Origin: CAZXVW01 sp964644025
Lineage (GTDB): Bacteria; Acidobacteriota; Terriglobia; Bryobacterales; Bryobacteraceae
NCBI GenBank assembly: GCA_964644025.1
Contig: CAZXVW010000078.1
Coordinates: forward strand, 1-17,603
Reading direction: 5' to 3'
DNA: 17,603 nt
The translations under genes were made by a program, and so were the position numbers. The notes below the pieces were generated by a model that made no database searches, was not told the origin of the DNA, and was given only the letters and a program-made list of their open reading frames with translations. This document shows, one piece after another, positions 7,217-15,728 of the stretch (the stretch's first letter is position 1; the number at the start of each line of letters is the position of its first letter).

Positions 7217-7575
7217 AGTGGCTCCTGGTCGCCGTGGTGGTGGCCGGCACCGCGGCCAGTGACCTGTTGCAAAGCCGGGAGATGAAGCGCCACGGCGAAA
7301 TCAGTGAATTCCGGCCCGGCCGCTGGGGCCGGATCATGGCGGGGGCGCTGAAACGGGGCTACCTCATCGTTTCGATACTCTTCATGGCGATCTCGTTTTT
7401 TGCGTTCCTGGCGCTGCTCTCGGTGGCCGATTTCAGCTTCGCAGTGCCCGCCACGGCCGCCAGTTACGTAGTGGAGACCGTACTGGCCAGATTCCTCCTG
7501 AGGGAGCGGGTAAATTGGAAACGCTGGTTCGGGGCGGGGCTGGTGGCCGGCGGCGTGGCGATGCTGTCGCTATAA
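7213..7575 (+). CDS. Half-size DMT/EamA-type membrane protein (second of pair)
   Basis: 120 residues, four predicted helices (about 2-18, 45-68, 71-93 and 100-119). It is homologous to the preceding protein: both share L-x-x-A-D-x-x-F-x-x-P-x-T then Y-V, and E-x-V-x-W-x-R-W-x-G before the last helix. Size and topology fit ArnF-like or SMR-like subunits that work as dimers. The ATG at 7213 is chosen over an in-frame upstream ATG at 7108 because it overlaps the previous stop as ATGA and is preceded by a near-perfect AGGAGGGA. The conserved acidic residue of helix 1 in multidrug-type SMR proteins (Glu14 of EmrE) has no obvious counterpart: the helix 1 end reads TAASDLLQSREMK. That fits a lipid or lipid-sugar substrate better than drug export, but weakly. 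Confidence 0.85.
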   Translation: MKWLLVAVVVAGTAASDLLQSREMKRHGEISEFRPGRWGRIMAGALKRGYLIVSILFMAISFFAFLALLSVADFSFAVPATAASYVVETVLARFLLRERVNWKRWFGAGLVAGGVAMLSL

Positions 7576-7586
7576 CGGAGCGCAAG

Positions 7587-8702
7587 GTGTTCCACTTTCT
7601 TCTCATTGTTTGCGCGGCGGCGTTTGCTTACCAGGTGCTGGCGATCATCGCCGCGTGGCGGCACGCGCGGCGGCGGGTGCCGAAGGCCGCCAGGGAGCCG
7701 GGGGTGTCGATTCTCAAGCCTGTTCATGGGCTGGATCCAAATTTCCGGGAGGCCATCCGGTCTCACGCGCGGCAGGAGTACCCGAGCTTCGAAATCCTGT
7801 TCGGCGTGGCGGATCCGCGCGATCCGGCGGTGACGGAAATCCGGCGGCTGGCGGCGGAATTCCCGGCCGTCCCGATCCGCCTGATCCACACCAGCCTGCG
7901 CGCCCCGAATGAGAAGGTGGGCGTTTTGCAGGAACTGGCGGCTGAGGCGCGGCACTCGGTCTTGCTGGTGAACGACAGCGACATTCAAGTTCCTCCTGGC
8001 TACTTGCGCGACGTCGTCGCCCCCCTGGAAGACGCCCGCGTAGGGATGGTCACCTGCCTCTACCGGGCTCGCGCCGAGAGCTGGCCGGGACGTCTGGAAG
8101 CCCTTGGCGTCGCCACGGATTTTGCCCCGGGAGTGCTGGTGGCTCCGTTAGTCGGCGTGAGGGAGTTCGGCCTCGGTTCGACGCTGGTATTCCGCCACGA
8201 GCAGTTGCGCGCCGTTGGCGGGTTTTCCGCCGTGGCCGGTTACCTGGCCGACGATTACCAGTTGGCCCGGCGGCTCAGCGGACTCGGGCTCCGCGTGCAC
8301 CTGTCCAGAACCGTGGTGGAAACCTCACTGGCCGGCGCAACCTGGGGCCAGGTTTGGAGGCACCAGGTGCGCTGGCACCGTACCATCAGGGTTTCGAAAG
8401 GCAAGGGTTATCTCGGCCTGCCGGTCACCCAAGCCACCTTGTGGAGCATGCTGGCGGCGGCCTCCGGTTTCTGGTGGCTGGCATTGCCGTTGATCGCCGT
8501 CCGGATGATCGCCGGGCTGGCGGTGGGATGGGGCGTCCTCCGGTGCCCGCTCACCCGCCGGTACTTCTTTCTGATCCCTTTGCGGGATCTGCTGGGCTCA
8601 GCGGTGTGGGTTGCGGGTCTGCTCGGCAGAAGTGTAGAGTGGCGCGGGCGGAAACTCCGGCTGAGTGCTGACGGGCGTATTCTGGACAGCGAATCCCCCT
8701 GA
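7587..8702 (+). CDS. hpnI: Hopanoid biosynthesis glycosyltransferase HpnI
   Basis: 371 residues, a GT2-fold membrane glycosyltransferase of the ceramide-glucosyltransferase-like group. HpnI has been shown elsewhere to add N-acetylglucosamine to bacteriohopanetetrol. From the GTG start there is an N-terminal anchor helix (about 3-23), then SILKPVHGLD (41-50), the nucleotide-sugar motif NDSD with Asp130 and Asp132, YLADDYQLARRL with Asp222-Asp223, and HQVRWHRTIR (259-268), the R-W acceptor motif. C-terminal helices lie at about 285-320 and 335-355. The GTG at 7587 is preferred: GGAG lies 6 bases before it, and the first residues then form the anchor helix. An ATG at 7515 would overlap the previous gene by 61 bases and add a basic, helix-free segment. 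The deacetylase HpnK, which acts between HpnI and HpnJ, is not in the window. Confidence 0.88.
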   Translation: MFHFLLIVCAAAFAYQVLAIIAAWRHARRRVPKAAREPGVSILKPVHGLDPNFREAIRSHARQEYPSFEILFGVADPRDPAVTEIRRLAAEFPAVPIRLIHTSLRAPNEKVGVLQELAAEARHSVLLVNDSDIQVPPGYLRDVVAPLEDARVGMVTCLYRARAESWPGRLEALGVATDFAPGVLVAPLVGVREFGLGSTLVFRHEQLRAVGGFSAVAGYLADDYQLARRLSGLGLRVHLSRTVVETSLAGATWGQVWRHQVRWHRTIRVSKGKGYLGLPVTQATLWSMLAAASGFWWLALPLIAVRMIAGLAVGWGVLRCPLTRRYFFLIPLRDLLGSAVWVAGLLGRSVEWRGRKLRLSADGRILDSESP

Positions 8703-8706
8703 CCCC

Positions 8707-8728
8707 GGTGCGCTGATCTCAGCTCACC
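8707..8728 (+). terminator. Weak hairpin just after hpnI, no T-tract
   Basis: Inverted repeat with arms GGTGCGCTG and CAGCTCACC, one internal mismatch and a four-base loop, starting 4 bases after the hpnI stop. There is no run of T afterwards, so it is not a standard intrinsic terminator. It could stabilise the mRNA end or do nothing. The stronger hairpin at 8794 may be the effective terminator for this operon. Confidence 0.25.
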
Positions 8729-8760
8729 GAACCGGCGCCAATCAGCCCGCCGGCCTCATG

Positions 8761-8766
8761 TATAAT
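8761..8766 (+). promoter_or_regulatory. Candidate -10 box for the rimP-nusA-infB operon
   Basis: A perfect TATAAT, directly preceded by TG, stands in an otherwise GC-rich stretch 55 bases before the rimP start. No good -35 exists 16-18 bases upstream (CCAATC at 17), so the promoter may rely on the extended -10 region. Transcription would begin near 8772-8774, giving a roughly 50-base leader that contains the hairpin at 8794. It also implies that the in-frame ATG at 8771 is not a translation start. Confidence 0.5.
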
Positions 8767-8793
8767 AAGAATGACGAGACGGCTATTGATACC

Positions 8794-8816
8794 AGTGGGC
8801 GAAAGCCCACTTTTTT
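8794..8816 (+). terminator. rimP leader: terminator-like hairpin (attenuator)
   Basis: AGTGGGC and GCCCACT form a perfect 7-bp stem closed by a GAAA (GNRA) tetraloop, followed by six T. This is a textbook intrinsic terminator, but it sits between the operon's -10 box and the rimP start, 5 bases before the first usable ATG. A very similar GTGGGC/GCCCAC-T(n) element before rimP is known in other bacteria (the rimP-leader family, from memory). Two roles are possible. It could attenuate rimP-nusA-infB, plausibly with feedback through NusA, which itself modulates hairpin-dependent pausing and termination. It could also end upstream hpn transcripts. Confidence 0.8.
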
Positions 8817-8821
8817 CTTGG

Positions 8822-9304
8822 ATGAGAATGCAAGGTGCCAGAGCCGAAGCGGTGGTGGCTCGTGTCAGCGAGATCGCCCAGCGTGTGGCCGAGCCCGAAG
8901 GTATCGAAATCGTTGACGTGGAACTCAAAGGCGGAGGCGGGCAAAAGCTGTTGCGGATCTACATCGACAAGCCCGACGGCGTGTCCCACGCCGATTGTGA
9001 GTTCATTTCCAAGAACGTGGGTACGATCCTCGACGTCGAAGATGTGGTACCCGGAGGGAGTTACACGCTGGAGATCAGCTCGCCCGGACTGGAGCGCCCG
9101 CTGAAGACCCCCCGGGATTTCCGGCGTTTCATCGGCCGGCGGGCGAAGATCCTGCTGCGGGAACCGGTCGCGGATGAACGCCGCTGGGAGGGCACGCTGG
9201 CCGGGTTTTCGGACGGTCTGATCACGCTGGAGCCGCCCTCAGGCAAGCCCGTGGTCTTTGCGCTGGAGAAAGTTAAGCGGGCCAACCTGAAGCTCGAGTG
9301 GTAA
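8822..9304 (+). CDS. rimP: Ribosome maturation factor RimP
   Basis: 160 residues from ATG 8822 (ATG 8828 is equally possible), needed for late assembly of the 30S subunit. The N-terminal domain (about 1-85) contains GIEIVDVELKG and LRIYIDKPDG. The signature LEISSPGLERPL is at 83-94, followed by the C-terminal SH3-like domain with GTLAGFSDGLITLE. The length fits the family (about 150). The open frame extends back to an ATG at 8771, but those codons cover the terminator hairpin and begin at the expected transcription start, so they are excluded. Between the T-tract and the start only GGATGAG resembles a ribosome site, so initiation may be weak or linked to leader structure. It is followed 34 bases later by nusA, its usual partner. 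Confidence 0.93.
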   Translation: MRMQGARAEAVVARVSEIAQRVAEPEGIEIVDVELKGGGGQKLLRIYIDKPDGVSHADCEFISKNVGTILDVEDVVPGGSYTLEISSPGLERPLKTPRDFRRFIGRRAKILLREPVADERRWEGTLAGFSDGLITLEPPSGKPVVFALEKVKRANLKLEW

Positions 9305-9338
9305 TCTCCGGACATTTCGAGAAGGAAGAGGAAGCAGC

Positions 9339-10997
<1,659 letters not shown>

Positions 10998-11025
10998 GGA
11001 CTAGTATTGTCGGATCTTTCAAGTT

Positions 11026-11060
11026 CCCGGGTGAGATATGCCCAGTTAGCCTGACCCGGG
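11026..11060 (+). repeat. Inverted repeat in the nusA-infB spacer
   Basis: CCCGGGT (11026-11032) and ACCCGGG (11054-11060) can form a 7-bp stem with a 21-base loop in the 105-base gap before infB. No T-tract follows, so it is not a terminator. It may be a processing or translation-control structure for infB, whose nearest ribosome-site-like GAGG lies an unusually long way (about 15 bases) before the ATG. Each arm includes the self-complementary CCCGGG, so a chance match is possible. Confidence 0.35.
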
Positions 11061-11102
11061 CCGGTTGCTTGGTGTCCGTAGTGTGAGGCACGCAGCTTTT
11101 AT

Positions 11103-13988
11103 ATGAGAAAAATTCGAATTAACGAGTTGGCTCGCGAGCTTGAGGTTAAGCCGAGTGTGATCCTCAAGATGTTGCCGGAGATCGGTATCACCGGCAAGAA
11201 GACGCATTCCAGCTCGATCGAACAGGAACAGGCTGACAAGGTTCGGCGGCGTTTCGCCCAGCCGGAAACCGAGGAAAAAGGTGAGGAAGCTGCAAGTGCG
11301 ACTCCGACCGTGGAACCGGCTGGCAAGGCCGCGCCCCCGGAATCAACCGAAAAGCAGGAACCCGTTGTGAAGTCCGCCGGGCTGGCGGCTCCGGCGCCGC
11401 AGGCCCCGGAAGCGGAACCGCCCGCTCCAGCCGGAGCAAGCGGCGTATCCGGATCTGTGGGCGGCGTCTCGGCGGGCCGCCCCACGATGGCCGCCCGAGA
11501 TCTCTCCCTGCCCAGGCGGAAACCGCAGCCACTTCGGCCCCCATTGGCCACCGGCAAGCCTGCCGCAGCACCCCGAACGCCTCCGCGCGCCAAGACGATA
11601 ACGATGCCGGCCAAGCCGGTTCCGCCGCCGAAGCCTGGAGAGATTCTCACCGGCCCCCGGCAGCCCCTCCCGGAAAGCCTGATCAGTGCGAAACAGCAGG
11701 CGGGGACCCAGCCGGGACAGCCCGTACCTGCTACGCCCCGGGCCCCACTGATTGCTCGCCGCCCGATCAAGCCCGAGGGGATTCCCAAACCTCCCACAGC
11801 ACCGGCGCGTGAGGCACAGAAACCGGGAGGGCAGATTGTCGGACAGCCAGCCGCGAGGCCCGTGGTTCCCCCGCGCCCGGACCTGGTGGCGCGGATCACC
11901 CAGCGGGCCAAGATGCCGGGGCAACCCCAACCACGGCCCGGCCCTCCGCAGCGGCGCAGCACGCCGGTCCCGGGGCAGCCGATCTACCGCGGGCCGATCC
12001 GTCCCGGCCAGCCCCTGATGCGAGGCTCGGGTGCGCCCCCGGCGGGAAGGCGGCGGGCGCAACACCCCACCTCCCGGCTGGTACCGGCTGGCCCCATGCC
12101 ACCCGCACCCGGACGGCGGCACCAAGCCAAACCCGCGCGCGGCCAAGTCCGCGAGCGGGATCGCGACCGTGAAGGCAGGCTGCGGGCGCCGTTGCAGCGG
12201 CGGCAGCACCACGAAGCAGTGGTAGCTCCCAACAAGGAAATCACGATTTCCGAGGGGATCACGGTAAAAGAGCTTTCCGAAAGGCTCGGCGTCAAGGCCA
12301 GCCTGGTGATCAAGAAACTGGTCGAGCGCAAGATCTTCGCCACCATCAACCAGGCGCTCGATGCAAAGCTCGCCGATGAGATCGCCCGGGCCTTCAAGGC
12401 CACCACGAATCAGGTCAGCTTCGAGGAGGAAGCCGTTCACGACATCGAATTGGCCGAAGAGGAAAAGGATCTTGTCAAGCGGCCGCCGGTGGTTACCGTG
12501 ATGGGTCATGTGGATCACGGAAAGACTTCATTGCTCGACGCCATTCGGACCACTCGCGTGGCCGAGCGGGAGGCCGGTGGGATTACGCAGCATATCGGCG
12601 CTTACCAGGTCGAAAAGAACGGCAACAAGATTGTCTTCATTGACACTCCGGGCCACGAGGCTTTCACCCGGATGCGGGCGCGGGGCGCCAGGGTGACCGA
12701 CCTGGTGGTGCTGGTAGTGGCGGCCGACGACGGCGTCATGCCGCAAACCCTCGAGGCCATTGATCACGCCCGAGCGGCCGGAGTTCCGATCCTGGTCGCC
12801 ATCAATAAGATAGACCGGCCGGACGCCAACCCCGAGCGCGTCAAGCAGCAACTGGCCGACCGCAATCTGCTGGCCGAGGACTGGGGTGGCGACGTCGTCA
12901 TGGTCCCGGTTTCCGCCAAGGCCAAGACAAACCTGGACCTGCTGCTGGAGATGATCATCCTGGTGGCCGACATGCAGGACCTGAAGGCAAATCCGAAGCG
13001 GCCCGCGGTGGGCACGGTGCTGGAAGCCAAACTCGACCGGGGTCGCGGCCCGGTGGCGACCATACTGGTCCGCAACGGCACTTTGCGCGTCGGTGACCAT
13101 TTCATTTGTGGGGCCGTCTTCGGACGGGTCCGCGCAATGTTTGATGATCGCGGGGAGGCGGCCAAGGAAGCCGGTCCCTCCAGCCCCGTGGAGGTTCTGG
13201 GATTGGACACCCTGCCCGAGGTGGGCGACACTTTCCAGGTGGTGACCGATACGGTCAAGGCCAAGCAGATCGTTCTTTATCGCGAGTCCAAGGCGCGCGA
13301 GCAGGCCATGGCGAAGGGCGCCCGCCTGACACTGGATAAGTTGCACGAGTCCCTCCGCGAGGGCGAGGTGAAAGAGCTGAATGTGATCCTTAAGGCTGAC
13401 GTGGGCGGAACAGCCGAAGTGGTCTCCGATACGCTGCAGAAGCTGTCGAATGAGAAAGTCAAGGTAAGCGTCATTCACGTAGGCGTCGGGGCCATCAATG
13501 AGAGCGATGTGCTGTTGGCCAGCGCATCGAACGCCATCATTGTCGGCTTTAACGTGCGGCCCGAGCGCAGCGCCGTTCAACTGGCCGAGAACGAAAAGGT
13601 CGACATCCGGCTGCACACGATCATCTACGAGTTGACTGACGAGATCAAGCGCGCGATGAGCGGCATGCTGGAGCCGGTCTTCAAGGAGGTCTTCCGGGGC
13701 CGGGCCGAGGTGCGGGAAGTGTTCCGAATCGCCAAGGTCGGCACCGTGGCGGGCTGCTTAGTGCAAGAAGGCGTTCTGTCCCGGGAGAGCCAGATCCGCC
13801 TGCTGCGCGACAACGTCGTCATTCACACTGGAAAGATTGGCTCCCTGAAGCGATTCAAGGACGACGTCAGCGAAGTCAAGACGGGCTTCGAGTGTGGTGT
13901 CGGCATTGAAAACTTCAACGATATCAAGCCGGGAGATGTTATCGAGGCGTTTGTCGTCGAGCGGGTCGCCTCGGAAGCCCTGGTCTGA
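11103..13988 (+). CDS. infB: Translation initiation factor IF-2
   Basis: 961 residues. It brings initiator tRNA to the ribosome in a GTP-dependent step. Residues 1-50 form an IF2_N helix bundle (KIRINELARELEVKPSVIL). A Pro/Ala/Arg-rich disordered linker spans about 60-376, with blocks such as GQPIYRGPIRPGQPL. A second IF2_N-type domain starts near Asn377 (ITVKELSERLGVKASLVIKK). The GTPase motifs are G1 GHVDHGKT (468-475), G2 GGITQHIGAYQV, G3 DTPGH (514-518), G4 NKID (568-571) and G5 SAK (604-606). Domains II to IV follow to the end, with GTVLEAKLDRGRGPVA and GFECGVGIENFNDIKPGD. Length is somewhat above E. coli IF-2 (890), owing to the linker. The frame is continuous through the linker, with no sign of a frameshift. 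Confidence 0.97.
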   Translation: MRKIRINELARELEVKPSVILKMLPEIGITGKKTHSSSIEQEQADKVRRRFAQPETEEKGEEAASATPTVEPAGKAAPPESTEKQEPVVKSAGLAAPAPQAPEAEPPAPAGASGVSGSVGGVSAGRPTMAARDLSLPRRKPQPLRPPLATGKPAAAPRTPPRAKTITMPAKPVPPPKPGEILTGPRQPLPESLISAKQQAGTQPGQPVPATPRAPLIARRPIKPEGIPKPPTAPAREAQKPGGQIVGQPAARPVVPPRPDLVARITQRAKMPGQPQPRPGPPQRRSTPVPGQPIYRGPIRPGQPLMRGSGAPPAGRRRAQHPTSRLVPAGPMPPAPGRRHQAKPARGQVRERDRDREGRLRAPLQRRQHHEAVVAPNKEITISEGITVKELSERLGVKASLVIKKLVERKIFATINQALDAKLADEIARAFKATTNQVSFEEEAVHDIELAEEEKDLVKRPPVVTVMGHVDHGKTSLLDAIRTTRVAEREAGGITQHIGAYQVEKNGNKIVFIDTPGHEAFTRMRARGARVTDLVVLVVAADDGVMPQTLEAIDHARAAGVPILVAINKIDRPDANPERVKQQLADRNLLAEDWGGDVVMVPVSAKAKTNLDLLLEMIILVADMQDLKANPKRPAVGTVLEAKLDRGRGPVATILVRNGTLRVGDHFICGAVFGRVRAMFDDRGEAAKEAGPSSPVEVLGLDTLPEVGDTFQVVTDTVKAKQIVLYRESKAREQAMAKGARLTLDKLHESLREGEVKELNVILKADVGGTAEVVSDTLQKLSNEKVKVSVIHVGVGAINESDVLLASASNAIIVGFNVRPERSAVQLAENEKVDIRLHTIIYELTDEIKRAMSGMLEPVFKEVFRGRAEVREVFRIAKVGTVAGCLVQEGVLSRESQIRLLRDNVVIHTGKIGSLKRFKDDVSEVKTGFECGVGIENFNDIKPGDVIEAFVVERVASEALV

Positions 13989-14019
13989 CGGGAACCGCAT
14001 CCCCGGGCAATCCCGCCCG

Positions 14020-14036
14020 CCGCTGGCTCACAGCGG
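14020..14036 (+). repeat. Short GC-rich hairpin after infB
   Basis: CCGCTG and CAGCGG form a 6-bp stem with a five-base loop in the 78-base gap between infB and ylxP. No T-tract follows. Possibly a weak RNA structure; ylxP and rbfA are still expected to be read through. Confidence 0.25.
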
Positions 14037-14066
14037 GGCGCGCGGACCTGTGTTGCGAGCTTGTTG

Positions 14067-14354
14067 ATGGCTTCGATCGGCGTCATCACCCTGGAAATAC
14101 GCCTCGATCACGCCCATTCCCTCAAGGACAAGCGGCACGTGCTGAAGGGCCTCAAAGACCGGCTGCAAAAGCGACATAACGTGGCCGTGGCAGAAATTGA
14201 CTACCAGGACCTGTGGCAGCGTGGTCTGCTAGCCGCCGTGACCGTTGGCAGTGACCGGATCAGCGCGGAGAGAACGCTCCGGTCCGTGGAGAAGGAAGCC
14301 ACTGCTGTCCTCGGGCCTTGCCTGACCAACGTAGCGGTGGAGTGGCTCCACTGA
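14067..14354 (+). CDS. ylxP: YlxP-family protein (DUF503)
   Basis: 95 residues, a small conserved protein usually encoded between infB and rbfA. Its biochemical role is not established; the context points to ribosome assembly or translation. The family pattern is plain: an initial strand (IGVITLEIRLDHAHSLKDKR), a helix with VLKGLKDRLQKRHNVAVAE, and the signature DYQDLWQRG. ATG 14067 is chosen because the family begins close to this residue; two in-frame TTG codons just before it (14061, 14064) are possible alternatives. There is no strong ribosome site. rbfA starts 7 bases after the stop. Confidence 0.92.
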   Translation: MASIGVITLEIRLDHAHSLKDKRHVLKGLKDRLQKRHNVAVAEIDYQDLWQRGLLAAVTVGSDRISAERTLRSVEKEATAVLGPCLTNVAVEWLH

Positions 14355-14361
14355 GGTCGAG

Positions 14362-14742
14362 ATGCACGCTCACCGAATGGAACGGGTTGCGGAGGCCCTC
14401 CGCGAGGAGGTGGAGGAGATCATCAACTACGAACTTTCTGACCCGCGAATCGGCGCGGTGGCGGTGACGCAAGTGCTGCTGGCCCCCGGAGGCCGGAGGG
14501 CCAGGATTCTGGTCGCGCCCGCCGGGGAGACCGAGGAACAGCTCCTGTGCCTGGCGGCTCTTGGCGGCGCGCGGCGCCATGTCCGGGCGCTGCTGGCCGG
14601 CCGCCTGGAGATGTTCCGAATCCCGGACCTGGACTTCGAGGCCGATTTCTCCGCGGGCGCCGCCCTCCGGTTGCCCCGGCTGCTGCGCCGCATGAGGAAA
14701 GGCCGCCCCAGGGATCAAGAACGGGAAAAAGGAAACAGGTAA
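14362..14742 (+). CDS. rbfA: Ribosome-binding factor A
   Basis: 126 residues, a KH-type protein that binds the immature 30S subunit and helps 16S rRNA 5'-end maturation. Visible markers are the N-terminal helix RMERVAEALREEVEEII, then the conserved ELSDPRIGAVAVTQV. The family's A-x-G helix-kink region is seen as AALGGARRHVRALLAGRL, followed by IPDLDFEAD. A basic tail (MRKGRPRDQEREK) ends the protein. GAGG lies 5 bases after the ylxP stop region and just before the ATG, giving close coupling. The position directly after infB and ylxP is typical. The last part diverges from common RbfA sequences but the length is normal. Confidence 0.93.
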   Translation: MHAHRMERVAEALREEVEEIINYELSDPRIGAVAVTQVLLAPGGRRARILVAPAGETEEQLLCLAALGGARRHVRALLAGRLEMFRIPDLDFEADFSAGAALRLPRLLRRMRKGRPRDQEREKGNR

Positions 14743-14762
14743 GCGCAAAAAAATCCCCCTCG

Positions 14763-15728
14763 ATGAAACACTCTGTGGTACTTTTGTTGTTGGTGCCCTT
14801 GACGGTGCTGGCGGAGGAGAAACTAAGGATCTCCTCCAGCCTGGACGCCATGGGCACGACGTTCAGCGTGGTCGCCTACGACGTTAGTCGTAGCAAGCTG
14901 GAATCCGCCGTCGACCAGGCCTTTGAGGAGGTGCGCCGGGTCGACGCCATGCTGTCCAACTACCGGAAGGACAGCGAGTGGAGCCGGGTGAACCGCGAGG
15001 CGGCTACGCGCCCGGTTGCGGTGAGCGGCGAATTGTTCCGCTTGCTGACGGTGTGCGAGGATTATAGCCGGGCGAGCGAAGGAGCGTTTGACATTACCGT
15101 GGGTCCCCTGCTCAAGCTCTGGGGATTCTACAAAGGGTCCGGGCGGCTGCCGCACCGGTCCGAGATCAGGAACGCGCTGGCCAGAGTCGGTTATCGGAAC
15201 TTGATCCTGGATTCCAAGGCCCGGACGGTGCGGTTTAAAAAACCTGGAATGGAAATTGATCCCGGAGGAATCGGAAAGGGATACGCGGTGGACCGCATGG
15301 TTCGAGTGCTGAAGGCCGGCGGGATTCGCTCCGCGCTCATCTCGGCCGGCGGCAGCAGCATCTTTGGGTTGGGCTCGCCGCCGGGAGAACAGGGCTGGAG
15401 AGTGAGGATTCGTGACCCGAGGTCGCCCAGCAAAACGATCGAGGAAATCCTGTTGCGTGACGAGTCCATGTCAACTTCCGGCAACTACGAAAAGTTCTTC
15501 CTGGCCGGCGGGAAGCGTTACAGCCATTTATTTGATCCTCGCACCGGCTACCCGGCCGAAGGGGTGGCATCGGTTTCGGTGGTTGCTCCCCGCACGCTGG
15601 ATAGCGAGGCCTGGACGAAACCATTTTTCATCATGGGCCCGCGCTGGGCGGCCCGGCACAAACCGAAGGGATTTCGCGTCTTCCTTTGTAAAGAGGGAAT
15701 GGAACTAGCATGCGCGTGGCTGCAATGA
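14763..15728 (+). CDS. apbE: ApbE-family FAD:protein FMN transferase, exported
   Basis: 321 residues with a signal peptide (VVLLLLVPLTVLA, cut after about residue 17). The family moves FMN from FAD to Thr/Ser of target proteins such as Rnf/Nqr subunits, using a metal ion outside the cytoplasm. Family motifs present: AMGTTFSV (29-36), GAFDITVGPLLKLWGF (107-122), EIDPGGIGKGYAVD (164-177), SAGGSSIFGLG (194-204), ESMSTSGNYE (234-243) and YSHLFDPRTGYPAEG (253-267). The usual metal-site segment near the C-terminus, A-D-A-L-S-T-A, is replaced here by SEAWTKPFF (281-289): the expected Asp becomes Glu282 and the Thr becomes Lys286. Activity may therefore be altered. No flavinylation partner gene is in view. 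It starts 20 bases after rbfA without a clear ribosome site, and its stop overlaps or follows the hemE start. Confidence 0.88.
   Translation: MKHSVVLLLLVPLTVLAEEKLRISSSLDAMGTTFSVVAYDVSRSKLESAVDQAFEEVRRVDAMLSNYRKDSEWSRVNREAATRPVAVSGELFRLLTVCEDYSRASEGAFDITVGPLLKLWGFYKGSGRLPHRSEIRNALARVGYRNLILDSKARTVRFKKPGMEIDPGGIGKGYAVDRMVRVLKAGGIRSALISAGGSSIFGLGSPPGEQGWRVRIRDPRSPSKTIEEILLRDESMSTSGNYEKFFLAGGKRYSHLFDPRTGYPAEGVASVSVVAPRTLDSEAWTKPFFIMGPRWAARHKPKGFRVFLCKEGMELACAWLQ

Noticed and set aside
12022..12230. Possible frameshift in the IF-2 linker, where composition turns Arg-rich
   Set aside because: The frame is continuous into a correct second IF2_N domain, and blocks such as AQHPTSRL in the same frame look like normal linker sequence.
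12528..13616. 362-codon minus-strand open frame opposite infB
   Set aside because: Antisense shadow of the IF-2 GTPase region.
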